Of a stretch of 64,000 nucleotides of DNA, positions 27,044 through 35,179 are shown piece by piece. The stretch's first letter is position 1; every line of letters starts with the position of its first letter. The stretch is from Capnocytophaga leadbetteri (lineage in GTDB: Bacteria; Bacteroidota; Bacteroidia; Flavobacteriales; Flavobacteriaceae), in NCBI RefSeq assembly GCF_003054025.1, contig NZ_QBKG01000006.1, positions 62,001 to 126,000 on the forward strand, in the 5' to 3' direction. Position numbers and translations under genes: made by a program. The notes beneath the pieces are model-generated. The model was not told where the DNA came from, ran no database searches, and saw only the letters and a list, made by a program, of their open reading frames with translations.

Positions 27044-27074
27044 AAAAACTCCTGACATTGTGTCAAGAGTTTTT
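27044..27074 (-). terminator. Intrinsic terminator after the thioredoxin gene
   Basis: Arms AAAAAACTCCTGACA and TGTCAAGAGTTTTT (one mismatch, loop TTG) with a T tract on the minus strand, 40 bp after the stop at 27114. Confidence 0.75.
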
Positions 27075-27113
27075 CTTTTTAATTATGAAAAAGTGATTTT
27101 AAAATGGACGCTA

Positions 27114-27668
27114 TTAGTTAGCTTTAAAAGTACTTTTAAAGTTGTTTTGATAGTTTTGAAACTCTTGCTGGGTAGTGATTTTCTTATAGTCATTAGTAGC
27201 AAATAGTTTCAAATACACTTCTAACTGCGAAGGTGTCATATAGCTAGCTATGCTGGTTATTAGGTCAGCATTTTCATCTAAGAATAGCATAGTAGGGTAA
27301 GCCTGCACCTGTAGGTAGTTAGTAAAAGGGTGAATTGAGTTTCTACGGTCTGCCAAAGCTGGGTCATAACCTTTGTTTTCAAAACGTTGGCCTTTGTAGT
27401 TTACCACTTCATTACCTTCGCCGTTAAATTTCACCGCATAGTAATTGTCGTTTACGTATTTTGCTAAATCTTTGTTAGCAAAAGTGTTGCTAGACAACAT
27501 CTTACAAGGGCCACACCAGCTGGTGTATACATCTATAAATATTTTTTTAGGTTTCTTCTTTTGGGCTGCAATAGCTTGGTCAAAAGTCATCCATTTAATT
27601 TCTTGAGCTTCAAGAGTGATAGTGGCTGCAAACAAAAGCACCACCATAGCGATAAGTTTTTTTGTCAT
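27114..27668 (-). CDS. Periplasmic thioredoxin-fold protein
   Basis: A 184-residue exported thioredoxin-like protein: cleavable signal (AATITLEAQ), then the active-site motif WCGPCK (about 50-55) and a cis-Pro segment VQAYPTMLFLDEN (about 120-132). The fold resembles DsbD-gamma/thioredoxin_7 proteins that reduce or form disulfides in the periplasm. It is last in the ferritin-epimerase-lpxK-thioredoxin run and ends at the terminator at 27044-27074. Confidence 0.88.
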   Translation of the reverse strand: MTKKLIAMVVLLFAATITLEAQEIKWMTFDQAIAAQKKKPKKIFIDVYTSWCGPCKMLSSNTFANKDLAKYVNDNYYAVKFNGEGNEVVNYKGQRFENKGYDPALADRRNSIHPFTNYLQVQAYPTMLFLDENADLITSIASYMTPSQLEVYLKLFATNDYKKITTQQEFQNYQNNFKSTFKAN

Positions 27669-27690
27669 AAGGTACTTGTATTAATAACAT

Positions 27691-28704
27691 TTATTCTTGC
27701 ATAAACGCACCAAAAACTGTGCCAAATTTTACTGCGTCTTCTTTAGTACTGAACTGCATCTCGATGGGCAGATAGTGTAAACCCTCCCAGCTTTGCTCAA
27801 ACCGCACATAATCTTTCTCAGTAGTCAGTACACGCAAGCCTTGCAGTTGTTGCAGTTCTTTATCAGTAAAATGATGATGATCAGGAAAGGCTATATGCTG
27901 AAAGTCAGCACCTTTTCTCTTTAGAAAATCTAATAACGGTCGCGGATTGGCTATGCCGGTTACTAAGGTAAAAGGTTGTTGTATAAACGATTCTAAGGGA
28001 CTTTCTCCTGCTGCCGAATACACTTGTTCACTATAGGCTATAGTAGCAAAAACAATAGGAGTTTGCGGGCGGGTCTTTTTCTGCAACTGTGCCACAATAC
28101 GTTCGCGTTCAACAACAGATAGGTCGGGCGGACATTTAGTTACTACCACTATATCGGCTTGCTGCACACGGCTCACTACATCGCGGAGTCGCCCCACAGG
28201 TAGTAGCCAATCGTCAGTAAATAGCTGCCCATAAGCCGTTAGCACCACATTTTTAGTCGCTTTTACAGGACGATGCTGAAAAGCATCATCTAAGATAACT
28301 ACTGTAGGCGGGGTTGGCAATTGCAACAGCTGTCGCATCCCCTCTACCCTATCTCCACAAACGGCTAAAATAATATCTTTATGAAATTTTCGCCAGAACT
28401 GGAAAGGCTCATCGCCTAAATCGGCTACAGTAGCCTGTGCATCAGCTAACACAAAGCCTTTCGTCTTGCGCTTATACCCCCTACTGAGTACTGCCACACG
28501 GCACTTAGAGTGCAACTGCCTAATCAAGTATTCCACCATCGGACTCTTGCCGGTACCCCCTACCGCTACATTACCTACACAGATAGTTGGCACTGTAAAA
28601 GTATGCTCTTTAAAAATCCCCGTATTATAGCACCAATGCCGCAAGCGCACTATCGCCCCATAAAGAAGCGCAAAAGGGAAAAGTAAAAACGATAAGTATC
28701 GCAT
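27691..28704 (-). CDS. lpxK: Tetraacyldisaccharide 4'-kinase
   Basis: LpxK phosphorylates the 4' position of the lipid A disaccharide at the inner membrane. The 337-residue protein has the N-terminal membrane-associated helix and the P-loop CVGNVAVGGTGKSP (about 42-55), followed by the family stretch SRGYKRKTKGF and the DDAFQHRPV motif (about 140-148), where the Asp residues are catalytic. The gene follows the epimerase by 2 bp. Its presence shows that the organism makes lipid A. Confidence 0.95.
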   Translation of the reverse strand: MRYLSFLLFPFALLYGAIVRLRHWCYNTGIFKEHTFTVPTICVGNVAVGGTGKSPMVEYLIRQLHSKCRVAVLSRGYKRKTKGFVLADAQATVADLGDEPFQFWRKFHKDIILAVCGDRVEGMRQLLQLPTPPTVVILDDAFQHRPVKATKNVVLTAYGQLFTDDWLLPVGRLRDVVSRVQQADIVVVTKCPPDLSVVERERIVAQLQKKTRPQTPIVFATIAYSEQVYSAAGESPLESFIQQPFTLVTGIANPRPLLDFLKRKGADFQHIAFPDHHHFTDKELQQLQGLRVLTTEKDYVRFEQSWEGLHYLPIEMQFSTKEDAVKFGTVFGAFMQE

Positions 28705-28706
28705 TG

Positions 28707-29663
28707 TTATTCGTAGTTAAAATCGATATACTTCTTTATCTTCTCGCCATTATAAGTAGTTACCGTGCCCAGCGCATCGGCAGAGGCAAGAGTAAGGGTA
28801 CGCTTCTTAAGGTGTAAAAAGCTCAATACCCCATCGAGGCGTGCCAAGAAGCGCAACATCTGATGCGACACTCGCTTAGTAGGAGCTTTTACCCCTAATT
28901 GTTTAGCAATACGCTCTAAAACAGCTTTATAAGTCAGATTTTCAGCATTTAGCACAAAGCGCTCGCCCTCTACCTCAGAGAATTGTAGCTGCACCATAGC
29001 GCGCACTACATCATCTACCCCTACAAAACCTGTAGCACCAGCCGGATAATAGCGCAACCCGTCGGCTACTTTTTTGTACAACAAGCCTGAGCCTCTGTCA
29101 GCAAAATTGCCCCCCAACACTACTGAAGGGTTTACTATTACTACCGGCAAGCCTTCTTGCGAACCGCGCCATACCTCCATCTCTGCTCCGTGTTTACTGA
29201 TAGCGTAATCGGTATTGTTATCTTCATTATTCCAATCGTTTTCCTCGTCTATAGGAGTATGAGGCAGGGTTGAAAGAGTCGCTACTGAACTTACATAACA
29301 GAGTTTTTTCACCCCAAAGTCGATACTTAGATTTACTATATTGGCAGTGCCCTGTACGTTCACCTCTATAAGCTTATCAAAATCTTGGGGCTGAAATGAG
29401 ATTAAACCAGCACAATGAAAAACGAAAGTAACACCCTCGAACGCTTTTTCAAGTGCGGGGATGTTACTTAAGTCTGCTTGTATCCATTCGATAGTGTCAA
29501 ACTGAGCGGTGCCACTATCGCTGTGTTTTACAAATAATTGTCTGATTTTCTCAAGCGATTGGGTATTGCGGTAGATAGCCCTTACTTTATACGCCTTATT
29601 TTTGGTAAGATTCAAAAGCAAGCGGCTGCCTATTTGCCCCGTTCCGCCAGTTACTAAAATCAT
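28707..29663 (-). CDS. NAD(P)-dependent epimerase/dehydratase family (extended SDR)
   Basis: A 318-residue extended short-chain dehydrogenase/reductase. It has the N-terminal dinucleotide motif TGGTGQIGSRL (5-15), a Ser followed by YAISKHGAE (Tyr-x3-Lys catalytic pair) and a YYPAGATGFVGVDDV segment. Extended SDRs of this group act on nucleotide sugars, dihydroflavonols or polyketide-like substrates; the exact substrate is unknown. The start shares a base with the ferritin stop (TAATG). Promoter sits upstream of ferritin. Confidence 0.82.
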   Translation of the reverse strand: MILVTGGTGQIGSRLLLNLTKNKAYKVRAIYRNTQSLEKIRQLFVKHSDSGTAQFDTIEWIQADLSNIPALEKAFEGVTFVFHCAGLISFQPQDFDKLIEVNVQGTANIVNLSIDFGVKKLCYVSSVATLSTLPHTPIDEENDWNNEDNNTDYAISKHGAEMEVWRGSQEGLPVVIVNPSVVLGGNFADRGSGLLYKKVADGLRYYPAGATGFVGVDDVVRAMVQLQFSEVEGERFVLNAENLTYKAVLERIAKQLGVKAPTKRVSHQMLRFLARLDGVLSFLHLKKRTLTLASADALGTVTTYNGEKIKKYIDFNYE

Positions 29664-30193
29664 TATTCTTGTTCTAATGGTATACGTTCATCGATAAGTT
29701 TGAGCGCGATAGGCGAGTCGTTATCATTGTAAAACTCAAATAGGTCTAAGATAGAGTGTACTAAGCGTTCTTCTTCTAATTGCTCTTGTACAAACCATTG
29801 CAAGAAGTTTTCTGAAGCATAGTCGTCTGACTGACGCGCTTTCTTGAAAATAGCAAAAATAGACTGAGTTACTTTTATTTCGTGCTCTAAAGTTTTTTCG
29901 TATACTTCTTTTAGTGAACCGAATTCTTGTTGTACTTCTCCTACTTTAGGAGCGAAAGCACGAGCACCGTTTTCGTTAAGGAAACGGAAGATTTTCATCA
30001 TATGGTCTCTCTCTTCTACAGCGTGGTTATAGAAAAACTCAGCACTGCGTGAGTAACCATTGTATTCTGTCCAAGAAGCCATTGCTAAATAAAGCGAACT
30101 TGCTTCTGCTTCTTTACTTACTTGTTCGTTAAGAAGGTCGATAATTTCAGGGTGCAAACTAGTTTGCGTTCTGGTGTACTTTGTTTTTGACAT
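29663..30193 (-). CDS. Ferritin (FtnA-like)
   Basis: A 176-residue four-helix-bundle ferritin. It starts with LHPEIIDLLNEQVSKEAEASSLYLAMASW, and contains the ferroxidase Glu/His pattern NHAVEERDHMMKIF and QEQLEEERLV typical of bacterial non-haem ferritins, which oxidise and store iron. It is the first gene of a four-gene minus-strand run; its promoter is at 30228-30257. Iron storage fits an organism exposed to changing oxygen and host iron. Confidence 0.93.
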   Translation of the reverse strand: MSKTKYTRTQTSLHPEIIDLLNEQVSKEAEASSLYLAMASWTEYNGYSRSAEFFYNHAVEERDHMMKIFRFLNENGARAFAPKVGEVQQEFGSLKEVYEKTLEHEIKVTQSIFAIFKKARQSDDYASENFLQWFVQEQLEEERLVHSILDLFEFYNDNDSPIALKLIDERIPLEQE

Positions 30194-30227
30194 ATGTTAT
30201 AATTATTATTAAGTTTTTTTAGTGCGG

Positions 30228-30257
30228 CAAAGGTACTAATTTTTCGCCAATTAGCAA
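30228..30257 (-). promoter_or_regulatory. Promoter upstream of ferritin
   Basis: Minus strand: TTG (30257-30255), a 19-bp spacer, TACCTTTG (30235-30228), 35 bp before the ferritin ATG. Confidence 0.65.
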
Positions 30258-30314
30258 CTAAAAAAGATATTTATATACCAAATTTTAATTAAATCTATTT
30301 TTTACCATTTATCA

Positions 30315-31283
30315 TTATTCCGCTCCTGCCTTCCACTGGTGCAGTACCCTAGAATAGAAATATATAAACACGAAAGTAGCTGCTAATACTACATAATTAG
30401 TAGGCAAACCACTTGGCAACAGTCGACCCTCTATAAGCAATAGGGTGCTGTAGCAAGCGGGTACAAATACAATAAGCGAAAAGTTGATGAGGATAGCCGA
30501 ATGCAGCTTGCTGATATGCCCTAATAGGTATACTGAGGCAAATATCATCAGATAAGCGGTTAGTATGTACAACCACGCTACCGAATCGCCACCTAAAGCA
30601 AAGACTGTTATTATTGACAGGATAGCCAAAAGCAGTGCCAGCACGTGCGAAAAGACAATACCAAAAAGAAATGAACGCACATTAGTGACCCTCACACAAA
30701 ATACTATCAGCGAAAAGAAGAGGGCTATCATCATAAAAATATCAAGATAGCCTAATATCTTTACTACTCCTATTTTATTTTCAGCATTTGTAATAACGTA
30801 ATACGCCTCTTGTAGCTGAGGGTCATCATAGTCCATTTTGTTTTCTATTGTAGGGTATTGTAGCTTAAGTGACGCTACATACGAAGACGAGTAATGACAC
30901 CTAAAACGTACATCTTCGCCCATCACAAACGATATAAAAAACGTAATAGAGGCAAAAACTATCAGAAAATACTGTACGAACTGCCCGAAGAGTTTGAGCG
31001 CATTACTGGGGTAAAAATGCTTAAAGGCGTTGTTTTTGCTCATCTGCACTAACCAGCCTACCAACAGCAAAGTAGAAATGACAAAATTGAGCAAAAAGGC
31101 TATCGGAAAGAATTTTTCTATTGTACCAAAATATTTTGTACTAAAGTCTTCTTCATTTACCGAAAAGAAGCCAAACAGAAAGAAAAACAAGTGCGCACAG
31201 AAGGCTATGCCCAATAGCCACACTATTTTGGTATTCCACAGAGAAGGATAACGCTCTAATAAATATTGTTCTATTTTCTTCAT
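30315..31283 (-). CDS. Multi-pass membrane protein, ABC exporter partner (paralogue A)
   Basis: A 322-residue integral membrane protein with about eight hydrophobic helices. It starts with the motif QYLLERYPSLWNTKIVW, also found in the neighbour 31299-32390, and shares further blocks (NNAFKHFYP..LFGQF, and a VRSFLFGIVFSHVLALL region). The two proteins and the adjacent ATPase are consistent with a heteromeric ABC transporter with permeases that are not of a family I recognise. It is the last gene of the trio. Function unknown; export is inference. Confidence 0.7.
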   Translation of the reverse strand: MKKIEQYLLERYPSLWNTKIVWLLGIAFCAHLFFFLFGFFSVNEEDFSTKYFGTIEKFFPIAFLLNFVISTLLLVGWLVQMSKNNAFKHFYPSNALKLFGQFVQYFLIVFASITFFISFVMGEDVRFRCHYSSSYVASLKLQYPTIENKMDYDDPQLQEAYYVITNAENKIGVVKILGYLDIFMMIALFFSLIVFCVRVTNVRSFLFGIVFSHVLALLLAILSIITVFALGGDSVAWLYILTAYLMIFASVYLLGHISKLHSAILINFSLIVFVPACYSTLLLIEGRLLPSGLPTNYVVLAATFVFIYFYSRVLHQWKAGAE

Positions 31284-31298
31284 TTGCTTAATAATTTG

Positions 31299-32390
31299 TT
31301 ATTCAGGCAATGCCTTCCAACGCAGCACTGCCTTAGTGTATAGGGCGGTAAAAGCCATTACCACCAACACAAATATCCCTTGCATCAGGTAGTACCCAAA
31401 ATAAGAGCCAGCAAAAAAATCCATGCAATCTGATAATGCATTGAGTGCCTCATAATCGTAGTAGTTTTCCGATGTATTAGCTAAATAGAGACAATGATAG
31501 ATAAGTTTTATCAATAGATACCCTAAAAAGAAAAATGCTAAGCCGAAAAATGTTATTGACACATTTAACAGCACCCCACTGAAGAGCTTGCGTATCTTGC
31601 CCTGCAGCTTGAGTGAAAGCACTAACACAACTACATAGGTAAGCAGAAAGAGCCCCATTGCGCATTCTTCATCGTAATAAGAGGTAAACTCGGTTAGCGG
31701 AATAAAGAGTATTGCCAGCATCGTGACTAACAGACTCAGTACACCCGAAAAGACTACCGAAAACAAAAAAGTGCGGAGCCCCGTAGCACGTATGCAGAAA
31801 AGCACCATCGCCATAAAAAACGACAATATTACAAACACTTGTAATGGCTCATATACACAATATTTAAAATCTCTTTCTTTAAGCCGTTGGGCATTTTGGG
31901 CTATGTAATACTCTTCTACCTGCTCTTGCGGATAATAGTCGGTATAGTCGTACATCTGGTAATCCTCTGGATAGTACTGTAGCACTTCGTCTATATAGCT
32001 ATCGGTATACCGCCAGTGTGCCTTTGCTTTCTGACCTGCAAAAAACGGTACTGCCAACGAAATTGATAGCAGTATAGTCAGAAAAAAACATACGAACTGC
32101 CCAAAGAGTTGTCGTGCCTTTAACGGATAAAAATGCTGCAAGGCATTATTTCGGAACAGATAGATAAGCCAACCTACTAACAGCAGCACACTGACAATTA
32201 GATTTAGTATTAAGGGTATCCCCTCGTAGCTGCTGTAGATACTGTAGTAGTTATCTTTGAGCATATCGTCATTTATAAGACAAAAACCGCCTATAAAAAA
32301 CAACACCTGCGCCAAGAGTGCTAAGGGCAGTACCCACACGATGTGCGTATTCCAAATAGTAGGATAACGCTCTAACAAATACTTATTCAT
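31299..32390 (-). CDS. Multi-pass membrane protein, ABC exporter partner (paralogue B)
   Basis: A 363-residue integral membrane protein paralogous to the gene that follows. Both begin KYLLERYPTIWNTHIVW/QYLLERYPSLWNTKIVW and share NNALQHFYP..LFGQF and RTFLFSVVFSGVLSLL blocks. I chose ATG 32390 (codon 5 of the longer frame from 32402) because it aligns with the start of the paralogue and follows a purine-rich GAGGGGAG. A Tyr/Asp-rich insert (about 140-175) makes it longer. The gene follows the ATPase by 14 bp. Role inferred from the operon only. Confidence 0.7.
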   Translation of the reverse strand: MNKYLLERYPTIWNTHIVWVLPLALLAQVLFFIGGFCLINDDMLKDNYYSIYSSYEGIPLILNLIVSVLLLVGWLIYLFRNNALQHFYPLKARQLFGQFVCFFLTILLSISLAVPFFAGQKAKAHWRYTDSYIDEVLQYYPEDYQMYDYTDYYPQEQVEEYYIAQNAQRLKERDFKYCVYEPLQVFVILSFFMAMVLFCIRATGLRTFLFSVVFSGVLSLLVTMLAILFIPLTEFTSYYDEECAMGLFLLTYVVVLVLSLKLQGKIRKLFSGVLLNVSITFFGLAFFFLGYLLIKLIYHCLYLANTSENYYDYEALNALSDCMDFFAGSYFGYYLMQGIFVLVVMAFTALYTKAVLRWKALPE

Positions 32391-32404
32391 AACTCCCCTC
32401 ATAT

Positions 32405-33559
32405 TTAACTTACAAAAAACCTACGTGTAGAAGCCGATATATTGCGAATGTAGGTCAGGTCTATCTTTGCCTTACCCAAAGCCTCTAATACAGCCGAATA
32501 CTCGGTATTAGGACGGAAATACGCTACATATACGCCTCCGTTATAGTTGAGTTTCTCAAGCGCAAATGCTTTGAATACTGCCATCAATTCTTCGCGGGTG
32601 TTAGTAGTATCTATCTCTACTATCAGCGGCATAGCCTCTTCTGTAGTAGTTGCCTCGGCATTATCTGTATACTGACCGTTGCGCAAGAATATTACCTTAT
32701 CTGAAATTTTCTCTACCTCAAAAAGTTGCTGCGAACTAAGGATAAGGGCAATAGGGTGATTTACCGAGTTAGCTATCATCTTCAGGTCTTCTAAGATAAC
32801 CTGTTGTGCCAATACGTCTAAGTTGCCCAAAGGCTCATCGAGTAGGAGAATTTCGGGCTGGCGCAAAAGGGTACGCGCTAACTCAAAGCGCATTTTATAA
32901 CCTGACGAAAGGGCATTCCAGTCTAAGTGTTGGTACTGCCAAAGCCCTAAGCGGGCAATCATAAGCAGGGTGCGCAGCTCGTTTTCTTCAGCCGGAATAC
33001 CATAGCTTGAAAGGGTAAATTTCAGATTGTCTTTCAGGCTGCCATACCACTTTTCGGTGCGCTGGGGTATGTAGATAAGCTTAGTACGCAGGTCATAGTC
33101 GTTCTTAGGTCGCTCGGTAAAGTAGTATTTCACTACTCCCGAATCGTATGACAGATCGCGTGCTAAAATGCGCAATAGGGTAGTTTTACCATTGCCGTTC
33201 TCGCCTACCAAACCATATACTTGTCCTTTTTTGATAGAAAGCGAGATAGGCCCTAACTGAAAGCGCCCTAAAGCATAGTGCTTGCGCACCTCTTCAGCTA
33301 CTAATACAGCCGTTTCTGTAGGGAGTTCCGTTACCTTGCAATCGGCTATCTCTCTGAGTAGCACTGTAGTTTTTTCGATAAGAGTTTCTACCTCAGCAGG
33401 GTGTTTTTCTTTCCAATCAGTTAGTGCGATGGCTTTCTCATAAATAGACATCTGCTGCGTATCGGCAGCACAATCTAACAATTTTCTGAAAGCCAAACCT
33501 ATATCTTTCTGTGTAAAATATTGCAGTGTTTCTTGCACACGTAGCTGGTGTTTATTCAT
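32405..33559 (-). CDS. ABC transporter ATP-binding protein with N-terminal extension
   Basis: A 384-residue ATPase. A helical N-terminal extension of about 110 residues precedes the nucleotide-binding domain with Walker A GENGNGKTT (about 138-146), a divergent signature SSGYKMRFELARTLL (about 234-248) and Walker B ILLLDEPLGNLD (about 254-265). A short 60-residue C-terminal part follows. The signature LSSGY, not LSGGQ, and the extension distinguish it from common families. With the two paralogous membrane genes downstream it makes a three-gene exporter-like unit. Substrate unknown. Confidence 0.82.
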   Translation of the reverse strand: MNKHQLRVQETLQYFTQKDIGLAFRKLLDCAADTQQMSIYEKAIALTDWKEKHPAEVETLIEKTTVLLREIADCKVTELPTETAVLVAEEVRKHYALGRFQLGPISLSIKKGQVYGLVGENGNGKTTLLRILARDLSYDSGVVKYYFTERPKNDYDLRTKLIYIPQRTEKWYGSLKDNLKFTLSSYGIPAEENELRTLLMIARLGLWQYQHLDWNALSSGYKMRFELARTLLRQPEILLLDEPLGNLDVLAQQVILEDLKMIANSVNHPIALILSSQQLFEVEKISDKVIFLRNGQYTDNAEATTTEEAMPLIVEIDTTNTREELMAVFKAFALEKLNYNGGVYVAYFRPNTEYSAVLEALGKAKIDLTYIRNISASTRRFFVS

Positions 33560-33625
33560 AACAAAACATTTATGGCGACAAAGATACTAAATAAAGACGA
33601 AATACGAAAGACTAAACACAAAAAA

Positions 33626-33656
33626 GTTACCCGAAGAAAATACTCCTTCGGGCAAC
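33626..33656 (-). terminator. Intrinsic terminator after susD
   Basis: Arms CCCGAAG (33630-33636) and CTTCGGG (33646-33652) extended by GTT/AAC pairs, with six T on the minus strand (33620-33625). Confidence 0.8.
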
Positions 33657-33699
33657 TCCGTCTATTTAGGTTCTTGTTTAGTCTGTTGTAGGTTGTCTT

Positions 33700-35166
33700 T
33701 TACTCGTTTTGTACCATTTTAGCGTTCGATTCTATTTCAGCCTGTGGTATTTGGTATACCCAACGTTTATCGCCCGCAGGTACTACTACGTTAAACGTAT
33801 GATTGCTACCCGCCTCAGAGCGGTCTACCCCTAAATGCCAACGTTTGAAATCGAAGAAAGCAGTACCTTCGCCCCAAAGCTCTATACGGCGTTGCGTGCG
33901 CACTTCTTCGCGCATAGCCGCTTGGGTAGTTGCGGTGAGTGTATAAGAGGGGTCGCGATAGTTCTGCATAAAATCTTCGAGGGTAGTTTTGGCAGTAGTC
34001 AAATCGTTTTGCTCTACCAAAGCCTCTACGTACAAAAAGAAAGGATCTTCGATGCGTATGAAGCAGTAATCGCTTAAGAAACGCTGGTCGGTAGCGTACT
34101 TTACATTAGCATAATCAGGCAAATTATAGCGGTCAGCTATTGCAGGAAAAAGCGTACTATTGATGTACAACTTCTTGCGCACATCGGTATCGGCTATTTT
34201 AGCGTAGAGGTTGCTATACATATTCTTATAAGCCCCAGCACCCCCTGCATACCCTTGTGTTATGGTATTGTCGATATGTGAGTAGAAAGAGCCCCAAGAG
34301 GTGGTAGTTTGCTGGGTGATGTCGTAGCCCCAGAGCCAAGAGGTGTTGCTAATATCCCACTTAGCCCCTTGCACTTCAGCCATAGAAGTATAGTTGAAAG
34401 CACCTGCATTAAGCACTATTTGGGCATATTGGGCTACCTTTGCCCACTCTTCTTTATGCGCATACACTTTAGCCAAATAAGCAGCTGCTACCGCTTTATC
34501 GACATCTTCTTTGCTTTCGGTGATGGTGAAGCGAGCATCATCTACTACCGATAAATCTTCTATCATTTGGGCATATACCTCTGCCACTGTAGCTCGTGCT
34601 AACTTGGCATCAGTAGGCTTCAGCATTAACGGCACCCCTAATTTTGTTTCGTTGCCCTTATAAGATTGCTGATACAAATTCACCAAATAGTAGTAATAAA
34701 GAGCCCTTAACGACTTCAGCTCAGCATATTTCTGGTAAAGCACTTGCTCGGTAGGGACTTCAGCAAAATAATCGGCTAAAATGGTGTTGATAGCACTGAT
34801 TTGTCGGTAGAGGAAATTCCACATAAAGCTGGTGCGGGAATAATTAGCATTGCGCATATCAAAATAATAGTCGAAACTATACCAGTGATACGAAGCCTGC
34901 ACCATATCCTGCCCTGTAAGGTCTGACGATAGATGGATAGATTTGAGTCCGAATGAATCTTCATAACTATCTTGTTCGGCTACATTGTTATTGTAAATAC
35001 CGTTGAGCTCTACTTGTAGCAAGCTGGCTTTAGTATTCACATCGGCTTTGAGCTCCTCTTTGCGCTGGTCGGTGAGGTATTCATCTACCTTAGGGTCGAA
35101 ATCACTCTTAGAACAAGCGGTAATAAGTAGTGATAAAAAAGCGGTGGAAAGTATATATTTTTTCAT
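33700..35166 (-). CDS. SusD/RagB-family outer membrane lipoprotein
   Basis: A 488-residue surface lipoprotein that captures glycans or peptides for its SusC partner. Lipobox ITAC gives Cys18; the N-terminal SusD-like tetratricopeptide helices (about 25-230, LRALYYYYLVNLYQQSY) and C-terminal RagB region with TQRRIELWGEGTAFFDFKRW (about 427-446) are clear. It is 13 bp downstream of the susC gene on the same strand and ends at a terminator. No glycoside hydrolase or peptidase gene is attached, so the nutrient is unknown. Confidence 0.93.
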   Translation of the reverse strand: MKKYILSTAFLSLLITACSKSDFDPKVDEYLTDQRKEELKADVNTKASLLQVELNGIYNNNVAEQDSYEDSFGLKSIHLSSDLTGQDMVQASYHWYSFDYYFDMRNANYSRTSFMWNFLYRQISAINTILADYFAEVPTEQVLYQKYAELKSLRALYYYYLVNLYQQSYKGNETKLGVPLMLKPTDAKLARATVAEVYAQMIEDLSVVDDARFTITESKEDVDKAVAAAYLAKVYAHKEEWAKVAQYAQIVLNAGAFNYTSMAEVQGAKWDISNTSWLWGYDITQQTTTSWGSFYSHIDNTITQGYAGGAGAYKNMYSNLYAKIADTDVRKKLYINSTLFPAIADRYNLPDYANVKYATDQRFLSDYCFIRIEDPFFLYVEALVEQNDLTTAKTTLEDFMQNYRDPSYTLTATTQAAMREEVRTQRRIELWGEGTAFFDFKRWHLGVDRSEAGSNHTFNVVVPAGDKRWVYQIPQAEIESNAKMVQNE

Positions 35167-35179
35167 AGCTTTTGCAATT

